The notes under the pieces were generated by a model. It saw only the letters and a program-made list of their open reading frames with translations. It ran no database searches and had not been told where the DNA came from. Both the position numbers and the translations under genes were made by a program. A stretch of 64,000 bases of DNA from Stanieria cyanosphaera PCC 7437. GTDB taxonomy: Bacteria; Cyanobacteriota; Cyanobacteriia; Cyanobacteriales; Xenococcaceae. Location of the stretch: positions 372,001-436,000 of the forward strand of contig NC_019748.1 of assembly GCF_000317575.1 (NCBI RefSeq). The letters are read 5' to 3'. Position 1 is the first letter of the stretch; every line of letters begins with the position of its first letter. This document shows positions 28,105 to 38,228 of the stretch, in pieces.

Positions 28105-29907
28105 ATGAATTTAACAATGAAGCGGAAAGGAACTAAAAATATTGTTCGATGGTGGCAATATTTTGAACAGTATCCTCAATTATACTGGCTAATCTCTGCG
28201 ATTTGGTTAATATTTATTAGTTGGTTCGCTTTTTTATGGCATTTAGGAGATGTAGGCTTAGTTGATGAAACTGAACCTTTATTTGCTGAAGCAGCCCGTC
28301 AAATGGACGTAACAGGAAATTGGATTACACCTTATTTTAATAGAGAAACTCGTTTTGATAAACCGCCTCTAGTTTATTGGTTAATGGCGATTGGTTATCA
28401 ACTAATTGGAGTTAATGAATGGGCGGTACGTCTGCCTTCTGCTTTAACTGCGATCGCTTTAGTGATATCAGTTTTTTTTACTTTAAAATATTTTGGTTTT
28501 AGTAATATTTTAAATAATCAAAGTAACCAAGCAAAAATTAAGCGTCAACTCTGGTTTTCTGCTTGGATTGCTTCAGCTTTAACTGCTTTTAATGTTCAAA
28601 CAATTATTTGGGCGCGTACAGGAGTTTCTGATATGTTGCTTAGTGGTTGTATGGGAACTGCTTTATTATGTTTTTTTTGGGGTTATGTAACTTCAGAACA
28701 AAAACCTCAAGCTTTTAATTATTGGTATTTTGCTTTTTATATTTTAATATCTTTAGCTGTTTTAACTAAAGGGCCAGTTGGGATAGTTTTACCTGGATTA
28801 ATTATTTTAAGTTTTTTAGTTTATGTTGGTAATGTTTGGTCGGTTGTTAAAAGTATGAATTTACTGGAAGGAGGATTAATTTTTTTGTGTATTACTCTTC
28901 CTTGGTATATTTTAGTATATTTAGAAAATGGTCAAATCTATCTTGATTCTTTCTTTGGTTATCATAACTTTCAACGTTTTACTGATGTAGTCAATGGTCA
29001 TGATGCGCCTTGGTATTTTTATTTTTTGATTGTATTAGGTTTGTTTGCTCCTTGGTCGGTTTATTTGCCTTTATCAATATTCAGAATTCGTTTTTGGCAA
29101 CGCAACTTTTGGCAGCAACAACCTCGAAATAATCAGCTTGGTTTATTTGCTTTTGTATGGTTTGTTTGTATTTTTGCATTTTTTACAATCTCTGTAACTA
29201 AATTACCTAGTTATGTTTTACCTTTAATTCCTGCTGCTAGTATTTTAGTGGCTTTAACTTGGAGTAATATTTTAACTAACAAACTTCCTGCTCAAAAAAA
29301 ATCAGGTTTATTAATTACTATTATTAGTAATTTAATTTTAGTTACAGTTATGGCGATCGCTTTTTTAACTGCTCCTCAATTTATTGGTAACGACCCAGCT
29401 ATTTTAAATTTTAAAGAGTCATTATTAAGTTCTGGATTAAATTGGCGTGGTGGAATTATTTGGGGAATTGCAGCAGTTTTTATTGCTATTTGTTTGAGTT
29501 ATCGAAAATGGTGGTATGCAATTTTTAGTATTAATTTAATTACTTTTATTTGTTTAATTATTTTTGTTTTGATTCCCGCTTCTTTTTTTATCGATCAAAA
29601 TCGTCAATTACCTTTAAGAGAAATCGCTCAAACTATTATTCAAGAGCAACAACCTCAAGAAGAATTAATTATGGTGGGCTTTAAAAAACCTTCGTTGGTG
29701 TTTTATACGCAACGTCCTGTTAACTTTATCAAACATCCCAAAAAGGCTAATAATTATTTAAATCAACAACAAAATGAGCAAAACAATTCCAATTCAAGTT
29801 TATTAGTTTTACGTACCAAAGAAATGAAAGAAATGAATTTACAACCTCAAAACTATCGACAATTGAACCGCCAAGGAGTTTATCGCTTAATTCGGATTAT
29901 TCAATAA
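28105..29907 (+). CDS. GT39-family glycosyltransferase (ArnT/PMT-like)
   Basis: A 600-residue integral membrane transferase that probably moves a sugar from a polyprenyl-phosphate donor to an envelope glycan or protein. The first outer loop carries VDETEPLFAEAARQM (the catalytic DE pair of GT-C enzymes) and RFDKPPLVYWLMAIGYQ, then WAVRLPSAL. These are diagnostic of the PMT/ArnT group. About eleven membrane helices follow, with KLPSYVLPLIPAASIL in the usual place, and a soluble C-terminal domain from about 500. The substrate is unknown. The start could also be the second Met (MKRKGTK, five codons in). Confidence 0.88.
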   Translation: MNLTMKRKGTKNIVRWWQYFEQYPQLYWLISAIWLIFISWFAFLWHLGDVGLVDETEPLFAEAARQMDVTGNWITPYFNRETRFDKPPLVYWLMAIGYQLIGVNEWAVRLPSALTAIALVISVFFTLKYFGFSNILNNQSNQAKIKRQLWFSAWIASALTAFNVQTIIWARTGVSDMLLSGCMGTALLCFFWGYVTSEQKPQAFNYWYFAFYILISLAVLTKGPVGIVLPGLIILSFLVYVGNVWSVVKSMNLLEGGLIFLCITLPWYILVYLENGQIYLDSFFGYHNFQRFTDVVNGHDAPWYFYFLIVLGLFAPWSVYLPLSIFRIRFWQRNFWQQQPRNNQLGLFAFVWFVCIFAFFTISVTKLPSYVLPLIPAASILVALTWSNILTNKLPAQKKSGLLITIISNLILVTVMAIAFLTAPQFIGNDPAILNFKESLLSSGLNWRGGIIWGIAAVFIAICLSYRKWWYAIFSINLITFICLIIFVLIPASFFIDQNRQLPLREIAQTIIQEQQPQEELIMVGFKKPSLVFYTQRPVNFIKHPKKANNYLNQQQNEQNNSNSSLLVLRTKEMKEMNLQPQNYRQLNRQGVYRLIRIIQ

Positions 29908-29975
29908 AATTATTTTCATACTTTAAAGGGAATTGAGCAATTTTTTTACCAATCAAATCTATATAATTAGTAATT

Positions 29976-30010
29976 ACTAACTGGTCCCTGGTAACTGATA
30001 ACTGATAATG
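29976..30010. repeat. Degenerate 7-bp tandem repeats
   Basis: Units such as GGTAACT, GATAACT and GATAATG recur in phase after TAGTAATTACTAACT. This is the heptamer repeat type also present near 13411, 42072, 56068, 56155 and 57672. It lies in the 228-base gap before the hybrid kinase gene. Confidence 0.5.
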
Positions 30011-30135
30011 CTCATGAGTCTAAGAATTGCTATATCTTGAGATTGAAGTTTGTTGAGTCAAAAGCAAAAACATTTTAAACTACTAACTATTAGCATAAAA
30101 GTATGAAGACTTTTTGTAATTTGTAAAGATTTCCT

Positions 30136-33100
30136 ATGAGCCAGACACAGCGCACAGTTTTAATGATTGATGATAGCCAAGAAGACTGTGAGCTTATCAA
30201 GCGTTATTTACAACAGCAAGAAGATTATCTTTACAATTTTATTCAAACTGAAACAGGAGAAGAAGGATTAAAACTTTATGGTCGTTATCAACCAGATGTC
30301 TTGTTGCTTGACTATCAACTAGCTGACTTAACAGGATTAGAATTTCTCAAACAACTACAAACTCAGACTCGGCAGTTATGTTTGCCAGTAATTATTGTCA
30401 CGGCTTTGGGAAATGAAGCGATCGCAGTACAATGTCTTAAAGCAGGCGCACAAGACTATTTAGTAAAAGAACAAATTTCTGCCCAGAAGCTTTTACTCGC
30501 AATTGATAGCACCATTGAACGAGTAAAACTACAACTACATTTAAACCAGCGCATACAGAGTGAGCGAGTTATGGCTCACATTACTCAACAAATATATCAA
30601 TCATTGGACTTAGATCAGGTTCTTCAGACTACAGTCGATCAAGTAAGGCAGTTTCTTAAAACTGATCGCGTGGTGATCTTTCGGTTTGAATCAGATCATA
30701 ATGGTAGAGTTTTGACAGAATCTTTAGATTCTAAATATCAATCGCTTCTGAATGCTGAAATTGAAGATATTGGGTTAGTTGAGGCAGAAATCAAGTTATA
30801 TCACCAAGGACAAATTAGTTCTCTGTCCAATCTTGAAAATAAGGCAATTGATTCTCAAATTCAGGTACAAGCAGAACTAGTAGTACCGATTTTACACGAA
30901 AAGCAGTTGTGGGGATTATTGATTGCTCATTCTTGTCAAAAATCTCGTTGGTGGCAACCGTTAGAAATTGAATTACTGCAACAATTAACCACTCAAGTTG
31001 CGATCGCTATTCGCCAAGCAGAATTATATCAACAAACACAAGCTGAACTTCAACAACGCAGAGAAGCAGAGACAATTCAAAAAGAAAGTGAAACTCGATT
31101 TCGCATCATGGCAAACAATGCCCCCGTGATGATTTGGATGTCAGGAGTTGATAAACTATGTAACTTTTTTAACCAACCTTGGTTAGATTTTACTGGTAGA
31201 ACCTTGAAACAAGAATTAGGCAATGGTTGGACTCAAGGAATTCATCCCGAAGATCTTGAACGTTGCTGGAATACTTATTCATCTTCTTTCGATCTTCGTC
31301 GAGAGTTTAAGATGGAATATCGTCTCAGAAGGGCTGATGGAAAATATCTTTGGGTTTTAGATCATGGTGTGCCACGTTTTTGTGAGGAGGTCAATTTTGC
31401 TGGCTACATTGGTTCTTGTATCGAAATTAATGACCGCAAGCGTGTAGAAGAAGAACGTCAAGAAACAGCAGAAGCTTTACGAACCAGCGAAGAATTTAAA
31501 CAGCGTATCTTAGAAAGTAGTAGCGATTGCATCAAATTACTAGATCTTAATGGTCGTCTCCTCTATATGAATGCAGGAGGAATATGTTTGATGGAAATTG
31601 AAGATTTCACCTGTTTTCTCAACGCCGAGTGGGTTAATTTTTGGCAAGGTGAAAGCCAAGCAGCAGCCCGCAAAGCGATCGCTACAGCTAAAGCAGGTAA
31701 GATAGGAAAATTTCAAGGTTTGTGTTCTACTGCCAAAGGTACATCTAAATGGTGGGATGTTGTGGTTACTCCGATCCACGATGCTACTGGGCAAGTAATT
31801 CAACTTTTATCGGTATCACGAGATATTACCGACCGCAAACAAACTGAAGAAGCATTACGACAAAGCGAAGTACAATTTCGCACTCTGGCAGACAATATGT
31901 CTCAGTTTGCCTGGATGACAGATCAAAACGGCTGGATTTTTTGGTACAACCGTCGTTGGTTTGAGTATACTGGTACTACTTTGGAGTCAATGCAGGGTTG
32001 GGGATGGCAAAAAGTTCATCACCCAGAACATCTGGATCGTGTAGTCAGATATTTTAGCCACTGCATTAAAACAGGTCAATTATGGGAAGATACCTTTCCC
32101 CTAAGAGGAAAAGATGGCATTTATCGTTGGTTTCTCTCTCGTGCTACACCCATTCGCGATGAGCAAGGACAAATTATTTGTTGGTTTGGTACAAATACTG
32201 ATATCGACGACCAAAAACAAATAGAAGAAGCATTACGACAAAGTGAAGAAAGATATCGCTGTTTGGCAGAATTGATTCCTCAATTGATCTGGACAACAGA
32301 TACAGAAGGAGTTGTCCTCGATGTTAATCAACGCTGGACAGAATATACCGGTTTAACTCTAGCCCAAGCACAAAGCCAAGGCTGGGAAAACCTCGTTTAT
32401 CCTGAAGATTTACCTTCTCTGACTCAGCATTGGGCAGCAGCTTTACAAGCTGGAACTTACTACCAAGCGGAAGGTAGAATGCGAAGAGCAGATGGTTCTT
32501 ATCGTTGGCATTTGCATCAAGCTGTACCACAGAAAAATGAACAGGGACAGATTATCAAATGGTTTGGCACAGCTACAGATATTGAACTTCAAAAACAACT
32601 CGAAAGAGAACGCGATCGCTTGCTACAACTAGAACAATCGGCACGGGCAGCAGCCGAACAAGCCAACCGCGTTAAAGATGAATTTCTGGCAATTCTTTCC
32701 CACGAGTTGCGATCGCCTTTGAACCCGATTCTCGGTTGGACACAACTGATGCAATCAAATAAATTCGATTCGACTCGCATCAGTGAAGGTTTAGCAATTA
32801 TTGAACGCAATGCCAAATTACAAACTCAACTAATTGACGATTTACTCGATGTTGCTAAAATTCTTCGGGGTAAATTAAATCTCAATCTTGCTCCTGTCAA
32901 TTTAGAAGTAGCGATCCGTCAGGCAATTGAAACTGTAAACGCAGCAGCAGTTGCTAAATCAATTGTTATTGAGCCGTTAATAGCAAAAACTCGGTTAATT
33001 TCTGGTGATTATGCTCGTATTCAGCAAATAATTTGGAATTTACTTTCTAATGCAATTAAATTTACTCCCAACGGGGGAAAAGTAGAAATCCGCTTACAAC

Positions 33101-33792
33101 AAGTAGGAAATCAAGCTCAAATTATCGTGATCGATACTGGAAAAGGAATTAAACCCGACTTTTTACCATATATTTTTGAGTCTTTTCGTCAAGAAGATCT
33201 TTCCATCTCCCGCAAACACGGTGGTTTAGGGTTGGGGCTTTCTATCGTTCGGTATTTAGTCGAAGCTCACGGAGGAAAAGTTTCAGCCGATAGTTTAGGC
33301 GAAAATCAAGGAGCTACTTTTACAGTTGAATTACCACTGATCGAGATTGAGCCAGCTACAAATCAAACAGAAAGGTTACTTGAACACAAAATCGATCTAA
33401 CTGGCATTCGCATCCTAACTATTGACGATCATCCCGATGCCCGTTTGATTCAGACTTTATTACTCAATCAATACGGTGCAGAAGTAATGAGTGTCGCTTC
33501 TGTGGCTGAATTTTGGCAGGCTTTATCATCATTTCAACCTCATATTTTGATCAGTGATATTGGTATGCCAGAGGTGGATGGTTACACTTTACTTCGGCAG
33601 TTGCGTTCTTTACCCGCCGAACAAGGCGGTCAAATTCCTGCGATCGCTTTAACAGCCTATGCAGGAGAAACAGAACGACAAAAAGCGATCGCAGTTGGGT
33701 TTCAGCAACATTTAGCCAAGCCGATCAATTCCCATCAGTTAGTTCAAGCTGTAGTCAAACTTGTTTCTAAACCAACGAAAGAAAAACATTAG
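30136..33792 (+). CDS. Hybrid sensor histidine kinase with receiver-GAF-PAS4-kinase-receiver layout
   Basis: A 1218-residue cytoplasmic signalling protein. Order: receiver 1 (about 8-120, phospho-Asp59 in LLLDYQLADL), GAF (about 145-300), and four PAS/PAC units (about 318-440, 455-575, 580-700 and 703-825). HisKA follows with His856 in LSHELRSPLNPILGW, then HATPase (about 960-1075: NLLSNAIKF, DTGKGI, GLGLGLSIV). Receiver 2 has Asp1141 in ISDIGMPEVDGY. The GAF has the cyanobacteriochrome-like ending LWGLLIAHSCQKSRWW. However, the stretch before VVPIL has no Cys-His pair and looks shortened, so a bilin is not expected at the usual site. No membrane helix is seen. The signal and targets are unknown. 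No separate response regulator gene adjoins. Confidence 0.93.
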   Translation: MSQTQRTVLMIDDSQEDCELIKRYLQQQEDYLYNFIQTETGEEGLKLYGRYQPDVLLLDYQLADLTGLEFLKQLQTQTRQLCLPVIIVTALGNEAIAVQCLKAGAQDYLVKEQISAQKLLLAIDSTIERVKLQLHLNQRIQSERVMAHITQQIYQSLDLDQVLQTTVDQVRQFLKTDRVVIFRFESDHNGRVLTESLDSKYQSLLNAEIEDIGLVEAEIKLYHQGQISSLSNLENKAIDSQIQVQAELVVPILHEKQLWGLLIAHSCQKSRWWQPLEIELLQQLTTQVAIAIRQAELYQQTQAELQQRREAETIQKESETRFRIMANNAPVMIWMSGVDKLCNFFNQPWLDFTGRTLKQELGNGWTQGIHPEDLERCWNTYSSSFDLRREFKMEYRLRRADGKYLWVLDHGVPRFCEEVNFAGYIGSCIEINDRKRVEEERQETAEALRTSEEFKQRILESSSDCIKLLDLNGRLLYMNAGGICLMEIEDFTCFLNAEWVNFWQGESQAAARKAIATAKAGKIGKFQGLCSTAKGTSKWWDVVVTPIHDATGQVIQLLSVSRDITDRKQTEEALRQSEVQFRTLADNMSQFAWMTDQNGWIFWYNRRWFEYTGTTLESMQGWGWQKVHHPEHLDRVVRYFSHCIKTGQLWEDTFPLRGKDGIYRWFLSRATPIRDEQGQIICWFGTNTDIDDQKQIEEALRQSEERYRCLAELIPQLIWTTDTEGVVLDVNQRWTEYTGLTLAQAQSQGWENLVYPEDLPSLTQHWAAALQAGTYYQAEGRMRRADGSYRWHLHQAVPQKNEQGQIIKWFGTATDIELQKQLERERDRLLQLEQSARAAAEQANRVKDEFLAILSHELRSPLNPILGWTQLMQSNKFDSTRISEGLAIIERNAKLQTQLIDDLLDVAKILRGKLNLNLAPVNLEVAIRQAIETVNAAAVAKSIVIEPLIAKTRLISGDYARIQQIIWNLLSNAIKFTPNGGKVEIRLQQVGNQAQIIVIDTGKGIKPDFLPYIFESFRQEDLSISRKHGGLGLGLSIVRYLVEAHGGKVSADSLGENQGATFTVELPLIEIEPATNQTERLLEHKIDLTGIRILTIDDHPDARLIQTLLLNQYGAEVMSVASVAEFWQALSSFQPHILISDIGMPEVDGYTLLRQLRSLPAEQGGQIPAIALTAYAGETERQKAIAVGFQQHLAKPINSHQLVQAVVKLVSKPTKEKH

Positions 33793-33850
33793 CTATTAAT
33801 AATTACTAAACACTTTATTTAGATTGAATATTTAGCTAAGAGTCAATAGC

Positions 33851-36439
33851 TTAATTAATTCCAGCAGCGATTTGAATCACTTGTGCTAAATCTAAAATAG
33901 TTCTTTCTTCAGCAGGCACTAAACAAGGAAATACCGATAACCCTTCAATCTGATTAGCTGCTGCGGTAGTTTGAGCATCTAAAGTTACTAACGGTAAAGC
34001 AGCCAACACTGACAAGCTTTTTAGCGATCGCAAAAAACTCACAGGCTCAACCAAAAGACTACCATCAAGTAAAATAGCATCGATCTGCCAAATCCGAGCT
34101 AATAATTCTCCTTGCTCTAAACAATCGGCTTCAATAATACGATGATCGAGATGATCTAATCCAGCTTTCAACGAAAAGTCTAACTCCCAATTAACAGAAG
34201 TGATCGACTTATCACTAAGATTAGAATTGGGATGTAAACTCAGAATTGTTAAGCGTTTTTTCGGAAGAACTTCTGATTTAACAGGTGTAAACATCTGAAG
34301 CAAAGTTGATCTTTCTAAGGGAAATTTTAAACAACCATCTAATAACTGAATGTTATTAATACCTAACTCATCGCAATCACTTTTGAGTAGAAAAACAGGA
34401 ATTTTTTGAGTACGAACATCAGCTTTTAATAAAGTTAAAATATCGTCCGTAGTCAGCAAAGGTAAAGAAGCATTAATTAAAATTTTACTAGGTTGTAATT
34501 GACGTGCTTTTTCAAGTATTTCTATACCTGTTGAAGCCATCACTGGCTGATAACCAAACTCAAGCAATTGAGTAGTTAGCTCATTAATCTGGTTAGGATT
34601 GGTTACTCCTATTAAAATTTTTAAATTACGCTCTGTCACAATCGGAATATCATTAGATTCTAAATTCAAATTGCAATTAAAATTCTGGTTTGGTATCAAC
34701 AAAGTATATTCAATGCCATAATCTTCTTGAAATAAACAAGCAATATTTCCACCATAAGATTTAGCTATTTGTTGAGCAAGCATCAAGTCTAATTCCAAAT
34801 CTTTTTGCGGATGAGCTAGATTTTGTTGCGATTGAAGAGAAAGTTCCCAGGCTAAATCTTGAGAGTTTTCAGAGAAAGTTGATTTTGAATTTCCAATTGT
34901 AATAGCAATCCAATTTTTCCACTGTTTTACCGAAACAATAATCTCTGATTGAGTTGGAATTAGTTTTAAAACAGCTTTTAATAAACGAGACAAAATTTGA
35001 TGTAAACGAACTTGGTTTCCAGCAATAGTTTCTAGTTCAATTTCAAACTTTAATTGAGGATAATTAACTAAAGAGTTTTTTAAGGTAGTGTTATCTTCTA
35101 ATTTATTAAGCAGTTGTTGATATATTTCTTGACAAAAACTTTTGATTTCAATCTGTTCTAAATTTAGTGAAGTTTGATCGGTAGTTAAGCGAGTTAAGTC
35201 TAATAAATCATTAACTATATTGATTAATTTACGTCCACCACTATAAATTAACTCTGCATAGCGAGTTTGACGTTGATTTAATTGTCCCAATTTTTGTTCT
35301 TTTAAGAGACTTGATAATCCCACAATTGCTGTCAGGGGTGACTTTAGTTCGTGACTTATATGGCTTAAAAATTCATCTTTAAATTGATTGAATTGTTTTG
35401 ATTCAGAAACAGATTGAGGCTTGGTTAAATCCTTTGTTTTGGTTAAAGATTGAACTGCTAAGACTAACCAATAACTAACTCCTGAATCATTAAAAGGTAA
35501 ACGATAATAATGCCATAGCGGTTGAAGATTCGCATTTTTCTGAGAATTTATACCTAATTTATTACAACTCAACTTAGAATTAACTTCTTGCATTAATTCT
35601 AAGAATTGACCATTTTTAATAGGCAACAAGGAAGAAGGAGATTTGAATAAATAAGAATTGCTTTTTAAACAATAAGGGTCGAGTTTAATTGACTTAATTT
35701 CAGCTTTTTCAGAAGTTTCTTGACTAAAGTTGGGACTTGAATTGAATGAATTTTTGTCAGGAAAATAACAATGTATTTCTTGAGAAAAATGTATTTGCTT
35801 CCGCCAAACTTGATTGCGATATACAATCTTTCCTTGCTGAGTTTGAATACTTAAAGGTAGAGGAATTTGCTCAATTAAATTAAAATAATATTTTGGTAAA
35901 ACTGTGGTTAAATTATAATTGTTACTATTAGCCTTAGCCTGCTCTAGAACTAGATATTTCATCAATTTTTGACTGTCCAACCATCCTAAAAGTTTTCCTT
36001 CTCGATCAACTACTAAATAGTTGACTTGGTTACTAATAAAATGAGTTTCCGACTGAAGCTGAGACAAAAAACTTTCTCTGCTCATCTCAGATGTCAAAAT
36101 AATAGTAGGCTTAATGACAGACTGTAAATCACAAATAGAAGAAAATAACCCAATACTTTTACTGACAGTAGCAACTGATAGTGAAGATGACTTTTGTACT
36201 ACAGTCGAAGCTACTCCACCTGTAAAAGGGGAAAAGCTATTGAGCAACTCATTGCTTAACCACGAAAGTAAACTCTCCGAGTTAATTATCCCGATAGGGT
36301 ACTCTCGATCATTTAATACTGCGATCGCGTTAGATTGACTAGAGTTGAGTAAATTAAGTATTGTCGGCAAATTGGCTGTTTGCCTACAAGTAGGAATCGG
36401 ATCTACAAATTCTTTGAGCGTAAAACGAGAATTAGACAT
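33851..36439 (-). CDS. CBS-domain pseudo-histidine kinase with degenerate receivers, divergent from kaiABC
   Basis: An 862-residue protein. Residues 7-165 hold two CBS-like motifs (FTLKEFVDPIPTCRQTANLP; FISNQVNYLVVDREGKLLGW). A PAS-like region follows, then HisKA with His363 kept (ISHELKSPLTAIVGLSSLL). The ATPase domain (about 450-580) is damaged: the N-box reads SRLLKAVLKLIP with no Asn, the G1 box is IGNSKSTF instead of DTGKG, and the G2 box lacks Gly-x-Gly (LELDLMLAQQI). Receiver 1 (about 605-720) has INASLP where Asp is expected and no acidic pair at its first strand. Receiver 2 (about 735-862) has ILLDG but again no acidic pocket. It cannot be a normal kinase. The location, 270 bases from kaiA, suggests a clock-linked role, which is inference. 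Confidence 0.85.
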   Translation of the reverse strand: MSNSRFTLKEFVDPIPTCRQTANLPTILNLLNSSQSNAIAVLNDREYPIGIINSESLLSWLSNELLNSFSPFTGGVASTVVQKSSSLSVATVSKSIGLFSSICDLQSVIKPTIILTSEMSRESFLSQLQSETHFISNQVNYLVVDREGKLLGWLDSQKLMKYLVLEQAKANSNNYNLTTVLPKYYFNLIEQIPLPLSIQTQQGKIVYRNQVWRKQIHFSQEIHCYFPDKNSFNSSPNFSQETSEKAEIKSIKLDPYCLKSNSYLFKSPSSLLPIKNGQFLELMQEVNSKLSCNKLGINSQKNANLQPLWHYYRLPFNDSGVSYWLVLAVQSLTKTKDLTKPQSVSESKQFNQFKDEFLSHISHELKSPLTAIVGLSSLLKEQKLGQLNQRQTRYAELIYSGGRKLINIVNDLLDLTRLTTDQTSLNLEQIEIKSFCQEIYQQLLNKLEDNTTLKNSLVNYPQLKFEIELETIAGNQVRLHQILSRLLKAVLKLIPTQSEIIVSVKQWKNWIAITIGNSKSTFSENSQDLAWELSLQSQQNLAHPQKDLELDLMLAQQIAKSYGGNIACLFQEDYGIEYTLLIPNQNFNCNLNLESNDIPIVTERNLKILIGVTNPNQINELTTQLLEFGYQPVMASTGIEILEKARQLQPSKILINASLPLLTTDDILTLLKADVRTQKIPVFLLKSDCDELGINNIQLLDGCLKFPLERSTLLQMFTPVKSEVLPKKRLTILSLHPNSNLSDKSITSVNWELDFSLKAGLDHLDHRIIEADCLEQGELLARIWQIDAILLDGSLLVEPVSFLRSLKSLSVLAALPLVTLDAQTTAAANQIEGLSVFPCLVPAEERTILDLAQVIQIAAGIN

Positions 36440-36713
36440 AAATTTTTATTAGTCAAATTTCTCCTAAGCAGCCTAGAGTTACTAAATTTTCGTTAGGCTG
36501 TTGTTGTTAAATTTGGTTTGCTGTTTAAGCTGAAATTAAACAATCTGAGAAGAAGCTACTGCTTAATTATTACTTGAAATGAACAAGAGAATGCACTCTA
36601 TACTTACAATTAATTACAATTCTCATAATCATTCAATAAATGTTAAGTTTTTATAAGATTCTTGTCTAAATTAATTACAGGAGGATGGCAATCCTACTAT
36701 CACGACTGTGCCG

Positions 36714-37682
36714 ATGTCAAACCAGCAACATTACCCAGATTCATCCAAATATTCTGCCTCTGAACGACTTTTCCTTTGTCTGTTTCCTTCTAACCGACAA
36801 TTAGCTTCTTCGTTAAGTGATTTCCTTAGTCGCGATCGCTATAAACTAAAACTGATTGAACTAGCTAGTGATTTACAAGAGTTTATTGAACAACACAAAG
36901 AACAAATTGATTGTTTAATTTTTATTAAAGATAGTTCCTTTGAACCCATACTGACTCAATTAGTTCAACAAGGCATTTTATTACCAATTGTGATCATTGA
37001 TTCTACAAAAATTGCTAATCATAACGAACATGATTCTTTTGTTAGTTCGTTTTCGGAAGGATTTAATTGTTTAAAAAACAAAATTTATCACAACGCTGAA
37101 GTATGTCTAGCAAACAATCAGGTTGAGCAAATCGCTTCTGTGATCAATATAGCTATTACTAAGTTTCTCAATCTTGCGCCTAACTGTATTTTAGAAAAAT
37201 CTGCCTCAGAAACTCAATTAACTCAAAATTATCAAAGTTTCTTGCTACTTCAACAACGTCGATTAGCAGAAAAACTTAAGGAAAGATTAGGTTATTTAGG
37301 GATTTATTATAAACGTAATTCTCAAGATTTTTATCGGAATCTTTCTCAAGCAAAAAAACAAGAATTATTTCGTCAATTAAGCTCAGAATATCGTCAAATT
37401 ATTTTGAGTTATTTTAATGAAGAACAAGATATTAATAAACTAATTGATCAGTTTGTCAATCAAGCCTTTTTTGCTGATTTATCTGTTTCCCAGATTCTGG
37501 AAATGCACATGGAACTAATGGATGAATTTGCTCAACAACTTAAATTAGAAGGGAGAAATGAAGAAATTCTCTTAGATTATCGTTTGGCACTGATTGATAT
37601 TATTGCCCATTTGTGTGAAATGTATCGTCGTTCTATTCCCAGAGAAGATTTACCTTTAGATTTATTCTTTAGATTAGATTGA
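36714..37682 (+). CDS. kaiA: KaiA, circadian clock protein
   Basis: Stimulates KaiC autophosphorylation. This is the full-length form of about 322 residues. The N-terminal pseudo-receiver runs about 15-130 (LFLCLFPSNRQLASSLSDFL, DCLIFIKDSS, LPIVIID). A linker follows, then the C-terminal four-helix KaiC-binding domain (about 190-320: LKERLGYLGIYYKRN, EYRQIILSYFN, LIDQFVNQAFFADLSVSQIL, HMELMDEFAQQLKLEGRNE). The ATG at 36714 is preferred to a GTG two codons earlier. An AGGAGG lies 30 bases upstream, too far to serve either directly. It is first of the kaiABC cluster, with 98 bases to kaiB, and the promoter must lie in the 274-base spacer. Confidence 0.96.
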   Translation: MSNQQHYPDSSKYSASERLFLCLFPSNRQLASSLSDFLSRDRYKLKLIELASDLQEFIEQHKEQIDCLIFIKDSSFEPILTQLVQQGILLPIVIIDSTKIANHNEHDSFVSSFSEGFNCLKNKIYHNAEVCLANNQVEQIASVINIAITKFLNLAPNCILEKSASETQLTQNYQSFLLLQQRRLAEKLKERLGYLGIYYKRNSQDFYRNLSQAKKQELFRQLSSEYRQIILSYFNEEQDINKLIDQFVNQAFFADLSVSQILEMHMELMDEFAQQLKLEGRNEEILLDYRLALIDIIAHLCEMYRRSIPREDLPLDLFFRLD

Positions 37683-37780
37683 CAATATTCTAAATAAATT
37701 AGCAGAGATAATTTTCTCTTTTTCAATGCTAAGTTTATCTTTGGTACTTTTTTGAATATTATATTTTATTATTTTTTCTT

Positions 37781-38143
37781 ATGACTAAATTTAGAAAAAC
37801 CTATGTATTAAAGTTGTACGTTGCAGGAAATACACCAAGCTCAGTCAAAGCCTTAAAAACTTTAAAAAATATTTTAGAAAAAGATTTTCAAGGAGTGTAT
37901 GCCTTGAAAGTGATTGATGTACTAAAAAATCCTCAATTAGCAGAAGAAGATAAAATTTTAGCCACACCAACCTTATCTAAAGTTTTACCTCCGCCTGTAA
38001 GAAAAATCATCGGTGATCTTTCAGACCGAGAAAAAGTGTTGATCGGTTTAGATTTACTATACGAAGAAATTCGCGACCGCGAAAGCGACTACCAAAAATC
38101 TCGCGAAGGCACCAGTGAAGATGACCGCGAGTTAGAAATTTAA
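37781..38143 (+). CDS. kaiB: KaiB, circadian clock protein
   Basis: A fold-switching thioredoxin-like protein that binds phosphorylated KaiC and sequesters KaiA. The 120-residue sequence has the family core: [60 protein letters not shown] and [19 protein letters not shown]. It ends with an acidic, Asp/Arg-rich tail (about 103-120) that is a little longer than in the minimal 102-residue form. The gaps to kaiA (98 bases) and kaiC (85 bases) allow a kaiBC transcript with its own promoter, as known in other cyanobacteria. Confidence 0.97.
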   Translation: MTKFRKTYVLKLYVAGNTPSSVKALKTLKNILEKDFQGVYALKVIDVLKNPQLAEEDKILATPTLSKVLPPPVRKIIGDLSDREKVLIGLDLLYEEIRDRESDYQKSREGTSEDDRELEI

Positions 38144-38228
38144 CAATCTTATCCGTATCATTATTAGTTATTGTAGTTTTTACCTGTTTAAATAATCACT
38201 TAAAAAATTCCAAATTTAAACTCTCAAG

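Noticed and set aside
36685-36790. Small frame at an AGGAGG-ATG upstream of kaiA
   Set aside because: The ribosome motif touches the ATG with no spacing, and the frame overlaps kaiA without any recognisable product.
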